Assembly: GCF_026230105.1 (NCBI RefSeq)
Contig: NW_026614269.1
Location: 62,001 to 126,000 of the forward strand
Length of the DNA: 64,000 nucleotides
Direction of reading: 5' to 3'
Origin: Diorhabda sublineata
Lineage: Eukaryota; Arthropoda; Insecta; Coleoptera; Chrysomelidae
The notes below the pieces were generated by a model. That model saw only the letters and a program-made list of their open reading frames with translations, was not told the origin of the DNA and searched no databases. Shown here in pieces: positions 54,918 through 64,000 of the stretch (its first letter is position 1; every line of letters begins with the position of its first letter). The position numbers and the translations under genes are program-made.

Positions 54918-57115
54918 CGACTTTGAAAATTTTCAATTAACACAAAGTGACAGTTGACTTCAATGGGCGTCAATGGATGTTTTTCGAAGATATCTGACAA
55001 AGTTAGATGCGAACTCACTCAAATATATAAGAAATGTTGAAGTTCGACTTCAAATGAGGAAGATAAACTTTGAAAATTTTCAATTATCACAAAGTGACCG
55101 TTGACCTCAATTGGCTTCAATGGATGATATTCGACGATATCTGACAAAGTTAGATGCGAACTTACTCAAATATATGAGAAATGTTGAAATTCGACTTCAA
55201 ATGAGGAAGATAGACTTTGAAAATTTTCAATTAACACAAAGTGACCGTTGACCTCAATGGGCTTCAATGGATGATATTCGACGATATCTGACAAAGTTAG
55301 ATGCGAACTTACTCAAATATATGAGAAATGTTGAAATTCGACTTCAAATGAGGAAGATAGACTTTGAAAATTTTCAATTAACACAAAGTGACAGTTGACC
55401 TCAATGGGCTTCAATGGATGATATTCGACGATATCTGACAAATTTAGATGCGAACTCACTAAAATATATAAGAAATGTTGTAATTCGACTTCAAATGAGG
55501 AAGATAGACTTTGAAAATTTTCAATTAACACAAAGTGACAGTTGACTTCAATGGGCGTCAATGGATGTTTTTCGAAGATATCTGACAAAGTTAGATGCGA
55601 ACTCACTCAAATACATAAGAAATGTTGAAGTTCGACTTCAAATGAGGAAGATAAACTTTGAAAATTTTCAATTATCACAAAATGACCGTTGACATCAATG
55701 GGCTTCAATGGATGTTATTCGATGATATCTGACAAAGTTAGATGCGAACGTACTCAAATATATAAGAAATGTTGAAATTCGACTTCAAATGAGGAAGATA
55801 GACTTTGAAAATTTTCAATTAACACAAAGTGACAGTTGACCTCAATGGGATCAATGGATGTTATTCGACGATATCTGACAGAGTTAGATGCGATTTCACT
55901 CATATATAAAATATGTTGTAATTCGACTTCAAATGAGGAAGATAGACTTTGAAAATTTTCAATTAACACAAAGTGACAGTTGACCTCAATGGGCTTCAAT
56001 GGATGTTATTCGATGATATCTGACAGAGTTAGATGCGATTTCACTCAAATATATAAGATATGTTCAAATTCGACATCAAATGAGGAAGATGGACTTTGAA
56101 AATTTTCAATTATCACAAAAAGACAGTTGACCTCAATGGGCTTCATGGATGATATTCGACGATATCTGACAAAGTTAGATGCGAACTCACTAAAATATAT
56201 AAGAAATGTTGTAATTCGACTTCAAATGAGGAAGATCGACTTTGAAAATTTTCAATTAACACAAAGTGACCGTTGACCTCAATGGGCTTCAATGGATGTT
56301 ATTCGATGATATCTGACAAAGTTAGATGCGAACGTACTCAAATATCTAAGAAATGTTGAAATTCGACTTCAAATGAGGAAGATAGACTTTGAAAATTTTC
56401 AATTAACACAAAGTGACAGTTGGCTTCAATGGGCTTCAATGGATGTTTTTCGAAGATGTCTGACAAAGTTAGACGCAAACTCACTCAAATATCTAAGAAA
56501 TGTTGAAATTCGACTTCAAATGAGGAAGATAGACTTTGAAAATTTTCAATTATCACAAAGTGACAGTTGACCTCAATGGGCTTCAATGGATGTTATTCGA
56601 TGATATCTGACAAAGTTAGATGCGAACGTACTCAAATATATAAGAAATGTTGAAATTCGACTTCAAATGAGGAAGATAGACTTTGAAAATTTTCAATTAA
56701 CACAAAGTGACAGTTGACCTCAATGGGATTCAATGGATGTTATTCGACGATATTTGACAGAGTTAGATGCGATTTCACTCATATATAAAATATGTTGTAA
56801 TTCGACTTCAAATGAGGAAGATAGACTTTGAAAATTTTCAATTAACACAAAGTGACAGTTGACCTCAATGGGCTTCAATGGATGTTATTCGATGATATCT
56901 GACAGAGTTAGATGCGATTTCACTCAAATATATAAGATATGTTCAAATTCGACTTCAAATGAGGAAGATGGACTTTGAAAATTTTCAATTATCACAAAAA
57001 GACAGTTGACCTCACTGGGCTTCATGGATGATATTCGACGATATCTGACAAAGTTAGATGCGAACTCACTAAAATATATAAGAAATGTTGTAATTCGACT
57101 TCAAATGAGGAAGAT
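54918..57115 (+). repeat. 15-monomer HOR, 2,198 bp, copy 2
   Basis: Second copy of the 2,198-bp unit. The match ends near 57.12-57.15 kb, where GTTGGCTTCAACGGGC follows instead of GTTGACTTCAATGGGCG. Few differences from copy 1 are visible by eye over its length. Confidence 0.85.
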
Positions 57116-58469
57116 CGACTTTGAAAATTTTCAATTAACACAAAGTGACAGTTGGCTTCAACGGGCTTCAATAGATGTTATTCGACGATATCTGACAGAG
57201 TTAGATGCGAACTCACTCAAATATATAAGAAATGTTGAAATTCGACTTCAAATGAGGAAGATAGACTTTGAAAATTTTCAATTAACACAAAGTGACCGTT
57301 GACCTCAATGGGCTTCAATGGATGATATTCGACGATATCTGACAAAGTTAGATGCGAACTTACTCAAATATATAAGAAATGTTGAAATTCAACTTCAAAT
57401 GAGGAAGATAGACTTTGAAAATTTTCAATTAACACAAAGTGACAGTTGACCTCAATGGGCTTCAATGGATGATATTCGACGATATCTGACAAATTTAGAT
57501 GCGAACTCACTAAAATATATAAGAAATGTTGTAATTCGACTTCAAATGAGGAAGATAGACTTTGAAAATTTTCAATTAACACAAAGTGACAGTTGACTTC
57601 AATGGGCGTCAATGGATGTTTTTCGAAGATATCTGACAAAGTTAGATGCGAACTCACTCAAATATATAAGAAATGTTGAAGTTCGACTTCAAATGAGGAA
57701 GATAAACTTTGAAAATTTTCAATTATCACAAAGTGACCGTTGACCTCAATTGGCTTCAATGGATGATATTCGACGATATCTGACAAAGTTAGATGCGAAC
57801 TTACTCAAATATATAAGAAATGTTGAAATTCGACTTCAAATGAGGAAGATAGACTTTGAAAATTTTCAATTAACACAAAGTGACCGTTGACCTCAATGGG
57901 CTTCAATGGATGATATTCGACGATATCTGACAAAGTTAGATGCGAACTTACTCAAATATATGAGAAATGTTGAAATTCGACTTCAAATGAGGAAGATAGA
58001 CTTTGAAAATTTTCAATTAACACAAAGTGACAGTTGACCTCAATGGGCTTCAATGGATGATATTCGACGATATCTGACAAATTTAGATGCGAACTCACTA
58101 AAATATATAAGAAATGTTGTAATTCGACTTCAAATGAGGAAGATAGACTTTGAAAATTTTCAATTAACACAAAGTGACAGTTGACTTCAATGGGCGTCAA
58201 TGGATGTTTTTCGAAGATATCTGACAAAGTTAGATGCGAACTCACTCAAATACATAAGAAATGTTGAAATTCGACTTCAAATGAGGAAGATAGACTTTGA
58301 AAATTTTCAATTATCACAAAGTGACCGTTGACCTCAATTGGCTTCAATGGATGATATTCGACGATATCTGACAAAGTTAGATGCGAACTTACTCAAATAT
58401 ATAAGAAATGTTGAAATTCGACTTCAAATGAGGAAGATAGACTTTGAAAATTTTCAATTAACACAAAGT

Positions 58470-59934
58470 GACCGTTGACCTCAATGGGCTTCAATGGATG
58501 ATATTCGACGATATCTGACAAAGTTAGATGCGAACTTACTCAAATATATGAGAAATGTTGAAATTCGACTTCAAATGAGGAAGATAGACTTTGAAAATTT
58601 TCAATTAACACAAAGTGACAGTTGACCTCAATGGGCTTCAATGGATAATATTCGACGATATCTGACAAATTTAGATGCGAACTCACTAAAATATATAAGA
58701 AATGTTGTAATTCGACTTCAAATGAGGAAGATAGACTTTGAAAATTTTCAATTAACACAAAGTGACAGTTGACTTCAATGGGCGTCAATGGATGTTTTTC
58801 GAAGATATCTGACAAAGTTAGATGCGAACTCACTCAAATACATAAGAAATGTTGAAGTTCGACTTCAAATGAGGAAGATAAACTTTGAAAATTTTCAATT
58901 ATCACAAAATGACCGTTGACATCAATGGGCTTCAATGGATGTTATTCGATGATATCTGACAAAGTTAGATGCGAACGTACTCAAATATATAAGAAATGTT
59001 GAAATTCGACTTCAAATGAGGAAGATAGACTTTGAAAATTTTCAATTAACACAAAGTGACAGTTGACCTCAATGGGATCAATGGATGTTATTCGACGATA
59101 TCTGACAGAGTTAGATGCGATTTCACTCATATATAAAATATGTTGTAATTCGACTTCAAATGAGGAAGATAGACTTTGAAAATTTTCAATTAACACAAAG
59201 TGACAGTTGACCTCAATGGGCTTCAATGGATGTTATTCGATGATATCTGACAGAGTTAGATGCGATTTCACTCAAATATATAAGATATGTTCAAATTCGA
59301 CATCAAATGAGGAAGATGGACTTTGAAAATTTTCAATTATCACAAAAAGACAGTTGACCTCAATGGGCTTCATGGATGATATTCGACGATATCTGACAAA
59401 GTTAGATGCGAACTCACTAAAATATATAAGAAATGTTGTAATTCGACTTCAAATGAGGAAGATCGACTTTGAAAATTTTCAATTAACACAAAGTGACCGT
59501 TGACCTCAATGGGCTTCAATGGATGTTATTCGATGATATCTGACAAAGTTAGATGCGAACGTACTCAAATATCTAAGAAATGTTGAAATTCGACTTCAAA
59601 TGAGGAAGATAGACTTTGAAAATTTTCAATTAACACAAAGTGACAGTTGGCTTCAATGGGCTTCAATGGATGTTTTTCGAAGATGTCTGACAAAGTTAGA
59701 CGCAAACTCACTCAAATATCTAAGAAATGTTGAAATTCGACTTCAAATGAGGAAGATAGACTTTGAAAATTTTCAATTATCACAAAGTGACAGTTGACCC
59801 CAATGGGCTTCATGGATGATATTCGACGATATCTGACAAAGTTAGATGCGAACTCACTCAAATATATAAGAAATGTTGAAGTTCGACATCAAATGAGGAA
59901 GATAGACTTTGAAAATTTTCAATTAACACAAAGT
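58470..59934 (+). repeat. 10-monomer HOR, 1,465 bp, copy 1
   Basis: Bounded by GACCGTTGACC at 58470 and 59935, with matching unit order including AAATACATAAG, GGGATCAATGG, AAATTCGACATC, GATCGACTTTG, a GATGTC unit and GACCCCAATGGGCTTCATGG. A private change, GGATAATATTCG near 58645, is absent from copy 2. Confidence 0.85.
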
Positions 59935-61399
59935 GACCGTTGACCTCAATGGGCTTCAATGGATGATATTCGACGATATCTGACAAAGTTAGATGCGAAC
60001 TTACTCAAATATATGAGAAATGTTGAAATTCGACTTCAAATGAGGAAGATAGACTTTGAAAATTTTCAATTAACACAAAGTGACAGTTGACCTCAATGGG
60101 CTTCAATGGATGATATTCGACGATATCTGACAAATTTAGATGCGAACTCACTAAAATATATAAGAAATGTTGTAATTCGACTTCAAATGAGGAAGATAGA
60201 CTTTGAAAATTTTCAATTAACACAAAGTGACAGTTGACTTCAATGGGCGTCAATGGATGTTTTTCGAAGATATCTGACAAAGTTAGATGCGAACTCACTC
60301 AAATACATAAGAAATGTTGAAGTTCGACTTCAAATGAGGAAGATAAACTTTGAAAATTTTCAATTATCACAAAATGACCGTTGACATCAATGGGCTTCAA
60401 TGGATGTTATTCGATGATATCTGACAAAGTTAGATGCGAACGTACTCAAATATATAAGAAATGTTGAAATTCGACTTCAAATGAGGAAGATAGACTTTGA
60501 AAATTTTCAATTAACACAAAGTGACAGTTGACCTCAATGGGATCAATGGATGTTATTCGACGATATCTGACAGAGTTAGATGCGATTTCACTCATATATA
60601 AAATATGTTGTAATTCGACTTCAAATGAGGAAGATAGACTTTGAAAATTTTCAATTAACACAAAGTGACAGTTGACCTCAATGGGCTTCAATGGATGTTA
60701 TTCGATGATATCTGACAGAGTTAGATGCGATTTCACTCAAATATATAAGATATGTTCAAATTCGACATCAAATGAGGAAGATGGACTTTGAAAATTTTCA
60801 ATTATCACAAAAAGACAGTTGACCTCAATGGGCTTCATGGATGATATTCGACGATATCTGACAAAGTTAGATGCGAACTCACTAAAATATATAAGAAATG
60901 TTGTAATTCGACTTCAAATGAGGAAGATCGACTTTGAAAATTTTCAATTAACACAAAGTGACCGTTGACCTCAATGGGCTTCAATGGATGTTATTCGATG
61001 ATATCTGACAAAGTTAGATGCGAACGTACTCAAATATCTAAGAAATGTTGAAATTCGACTTCAAATGAGGAAGATAGACTTTGAAAATTTTCAATTAACA
61101 CAAAGTGACAGTTGGCTTCAATGGGCTTCAATGGATGTTTTTCGAAGATGTCTGACAAAGTTAGACGCAAACTCACTCAAATATCTAAGAAATGTTGAAA
61201 TTCGACTTCAAATGAGGAAGATAGACTTTGAAAATTTTCAATTATCACAAAGTGACAGTTGACCCCAATGGGCTTCATGGATGATATTCGACGATATCTG
61301 ACAAAGTTAGATGCGAACTCACTCAAATATATAAGAAATGTTGAAGTTCGACATCAAATGAGGAAGATAGACTTTGAAAATTTTCAATTAACACAAAGT
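59935..61399 (+). repeat. 10-monomer HOR, 1,465 bp, copy 2
   Basis: Second copy of the 1,465-bp unit; the match breaks at 61400 where GACAGTTGACC appears in place of GACCGTTGACC. Beyond it, from 61.4 kb, related 5- and 10-monomer spacings (733 and 1,467 bp) continue between GATGTC units to the window end. Confidence 0.85.
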
Positions 61400-64000
61400 G
61401 ACAGTTGACCTCAATGGGCTTCAATGGATGATATTCGACGATATCTGACAAAGTTAGATGCGAACTTACTCAAATATATAAGAAATGTTGAAATTCGACT
61501 TCAAATGAGGAAGATAGACTTTGAAAATTTTCAATTAACACAAAGTGATAGTTGACTTCAATGGGCGTCAATGGATGTTTTTCGAAGATATCTGACAAAG
61601 TTAGATGCGAACACACTCAAATATATAAGAAATGTTGAAGTTCGACTTCAAATGAGGAAGATAAACTTTGAAAATTTTCAATTATCACAAAGTGACAGTT
61701 GACCTCAATGGGCTTCAATGGATGTTATTCGATGATATCTGACAAAGTTAGATGCGAACGTACTCAAATATCTAAGAAATGTTGAAATTCGACTTCAAAT
61801 GAGGAAGATAGACTTTGAAAATTTTCAATTAACACAAAGTGACAGTTGGCTTCAATGGGCTTCAATGGATGTTTTTCGAAGATGTCTGACAAAGTTAGAC
61901 GCAAACTCACTCAAATATCTAAGAAATGTTGAAATTCGACTTCAAATGAGGAAGATAGACTTTGAAAATTTTCAATTATCACAAAGTGACAGTTGACCCC
62001 AATGGGCTTCATGGATGATATTCGACGATATCTGACAAAGTTAGATGCGAACTCACTCAAATATATAAGAAATGTTGAAGTTCGACTTCAAATGAGAAAG
62101 ATAGACTTTGAAAATTTTCAATTAACACAAAGTGACAGTTGACCTCAATGGGCTTCAATGGATGATATTCGACGATATCTGACAAAGTTAGATGCGAACT
62201 TACTCAAATATATAAGAAATGTTGAAATTCGACTTCAAATGAGGAAGATAGACTTTGAAAATTTTCAATTAACACAAAGTGACAGTTGACCTCAATGGGC
62301 TTCAATGGATGTTATTCGATGATATCTGACAAAGTTAGATGCGAACGTACTCAAATATATAAGAAATGTTGAAATTCGACTTCAAATGAGGAAGATAGAC
62401 TTTGAAAATTTTCAATTAACACAAAGTGACAGTTGGCTTCAATGGGCTTCAATGGATGTTTTTCGAAGATGTCTGACAAAGTTAGACGCAAACTCACTCA
62501 AATATCTAAGAAATGTTGAAATTCGACTTCAAATGAGGAAGATAGACTTTGAAAATTTTCAATTAACACAAAGTGACAGTTGGCTTTAATGGGCTTCAAT
62601 GGATGTTTTTCGAAGATGTCTGACAAAGTTAGACGCAAACTCACTCAAATATCTAAGAAATGTTGAAATTCGACTTCAAATGAGGAAGATAGACTTTGAA
62701 AATTTTCAATTATCACAAAGTGACAGTTGACCCCAATGGGCTTCATGGATGATATTCGACGATATCTGACAAAGTTAGATGCGAACTCACTCAAATATAT
62801 AAGAAATGTTGAAGTTCGACTTCAAATGAGGAAGATAAACTTTGAAAATTTTCAATTACACAAAGTGACAGTTGAACTCAATGGGCTTCAATGGATTTTA
62901 TTCGATGATATCTGACAGAGTTAGATGCGAACTCACTAAAATATATAAGAAATGTTGAAATTCGACTTCAAATGAGGAAGATAGACTTTGAAAATTTTCA
63001 ATTAACACAAAGTGACAGTTGACCTCAATGGGCTTCAATGGATGATATTCGACGATATCTGACAAAGTTAGATGCGAACTTACTCAAATATATAAGAAAT
63101 GTTGAAGTTCGACTTCAAATGAGGAAGATAAACTTTGAAAATTTTCAATTATCACAAAGTGACAGTTGACCTCAATGGGCTTCAATGGATGTTATTCGAT
63201 GATATCTGACAAAGTTAGATGCGAACGTACTCAAATATCTAAGAAATGTTGAAATTCGACTTCAAATGAGGAAGATAGACTTTGAAAATTTTCAATTAAC
63301 ACAAAGTGACAGTTGGCTTCAATGGGCTTCAATGGATGTTTTTCGAAGATGTCTGACAAAGTTAGACGCAAACTCACTCAAATATCTAAGAAATGTTGAA
63401 ATTCGACTTCAAATGAGGAAGATAGACTTTGAAAATTTTCAATTATCACAAAGTGACAGTTGACCCCAATGGGCTTCATGGATGATATTCGACGATATCT
63501 GACAAAGTTAGATGCGAACTCACTCAAATATATAAGAAATGTTGAAGTTCGACTTCAAATGAGGAAGATAAACTTTGAAAATTTTCAATTACACAAAGTG
63601 ACAGTTGAACTCAATGGGCTTCAATGGATTTTATTCGATGATATCTGACAGAGTTAGATGCGAACTCACTAAAATATATAAGAAATGTTGAAATTCGACT
63701 TCAAATGAGGAAGATAGACTTTGAAAATTTTCAATTAACACAAAGTGACAGTTGACCTCAATGGGCTTCAATGGATGATATTCGACGATATCTGACAAAT
63801 TTAGATGCGAACTCACTAAAATATATAAGAAATGTTGAAATTCGACTTCAAATGAGGAAGATAGACTTTGAAAATTTTCAATTAACACAAAGTGACAGTT
63901 GACCTCAATGGGCTTCAATGGATGTTATTCGATGATATCTGACAAAGTTAGATGCGAACGTACTCAAATATATAAGAAATGTTGAAATTCGACTTCAAAT

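Larger units (their letters stand above)
1..64000 (+). repeat. Satellite DNA array, ~147-bp monomer, ~436 head-to-tail copies
   Basis: Seen directly: the landmark ACACAAAGTGACAGTTG recurs every 144-147 bases from base 1 (next copies at 147, then 293) to the end of the window, always on the same strand. Between landmarks every unit carries, in order, CTCAATGGGCTTCAATGG, a TTCGACGATATCTGAC box, GTTAGATGCGAACTCACT, an ATATATAAGAAATGTTG box, ATTCGACTTCAAATGAGG, GAAGATAGACTTTG and the palindrome TTGAAAATTTTCAA. Consensus length is 147 bp with about 33% GC; averages over multi-monomer blocks are 146.4-146.7 bp because of 1-3 bp deletions. No unrelated sequence interrupts the array and no unit is inverted. 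Known: long homogeneous arrays of nucleosome-sized monomers are typical of centromeric and heterochromatic satellites in animals and plants. Inferred: this is such an array. I do not recognise the family. Confidence 0.98.
34040..64000 (+). repeat. Right array domain
   Basis: Characterised by GTTGTAATTCG, GACAAATTTAGATG, GAACGTACTC, GAACTTACTC, CTCATATATAAAATATG, AATTATCAC, GACCGTTGAC, GGGCTTCATGG and GATGTC units. The left-domain AAAGGGG class and the 146-bp GGGCTCAATGG class are absent. The domain is built from large, very similar blocks (offsets 2,638, 3,812, 2,198 and 1,465 bp, annotated separately). It continues past base 64000, where the last monomer is cut. Confidence 0.8.

Noticed and set aside
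1..64000. CENP-B box (NTTCGNNNNANNCGGGN)
   Set aside because: The TTCG occurrences (ATTCGACGATATC, ATTCGACTTCAAATG, TTTTCGAAGATATC) lack the required central A and CGGG at the right spacing. A divergent centromere-protein site cannot be excluded.
1..64000. CRISPR array
   Set aside because: There are no short conserved repeats separated by unique spacers; the entire 147-bp unit is conserved.
1..64000. Transposon or retroelement insertion within the array
   Set aside because: Walking landmark to landmark, no gap exceeds a monomer length, and no unrelated sequence, terminal repeat or target duplication was found.
1..64000. tRNA, rRNA or telomeric repeats
   Set aside because: No cloverleaf-like unit, rRNA core sequence or short telomere-type repeats were seen; any such signal would have to recur in every monomer.
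1..64000. TATATAAG in each monomer as a promoter TATA box
   Set aside because: It is a plain AT-rich stretch in a 33% GC repeat, varies between classes (ATATACAAG, ATATCTAAG, ATATATGAG), and has no associated start or gene.
1..64000. Window being only an assembly artefact
   Set aside because: Copies differ by many class-specific and private variants in ordered blocks, which a collapse or simple duplication error would not create. Exact copy numbers of the near-identical HORs may still be wrong.

Overview
The whole 64 kb window is one uninterrupted head-to-tail tandem array of an AT-rich satellite monomer of about 147 bp (usual range 144-147 bp, roughly 436 copies). The array is already running at base 1 and still running at base 64000, so neither edge is in view. 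Every monomer lies in the same orientation. I found no unique sequence, transposon, RNA gene, convincing protein-coding gene, CRISPR array or microsatellite. The consensus is about 33% GC. A monomer at the nucleosome-core length, many near-identical copies and nested multi-monomer higher-order repeats (HORs) point to a eukaryotic chromosome, most likely centromeric, pericentromeric or other constitutive heterochromatin. I do not recognise the satellite family and cannot name the organism. The four CpGs per consensus monomer match random expectation, which fits a genome with little CpG-methylation decay (an inference only).

Layout. Left domain, 1 to about 17 kb: monomers with a 1-bp shortened GGGCTCAATGG box, an AAAGGGGTTC variant class (2.8-19.7 kb), a 2-bp-deleted GATAGAATGA class (seven copies, 5.1-13.7 kb), and a 16-monomer HOR of about 2,342 bp. 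Middle domain, about 17-34 kb: monomers carrying GACAGTGTTAG, TGG in place of TGA, and 144-bp short monomers, organised in duplications offset by 1,906, 2,347 and 2,634 bp. Right domain, 34.04-64 kb, beginning fairly sharply: monomers with GTTGTAATTCG, GAACGTACTC, CATATATAAAATATG, GACCGTTGAC and GATGTC variants, organised in units of 3,812, 2,198 and 1,465 bp. Small islands of right-domain monomers occur inside the other two domains near 1.4, 22.7 and 24.6 kb.

Coding appearance. Because 147 = 3 x 49, reading frame is kept from monomer to monomer, giving many open frames of 60-158 codons on both strands with a 49-residue period. They are best read as by-products of the repeat: each strand is opened or closed by a single-base variant, frame-breaking indels are common and fixed within monomer classes, and no frame runs beyond about three monomers. 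The points most worth checking are the nucleosome-length period with one A4T4 palindrome per unit, the three-domain HOR architecture with sharp homogenised blocks, and the two-strand open frame.
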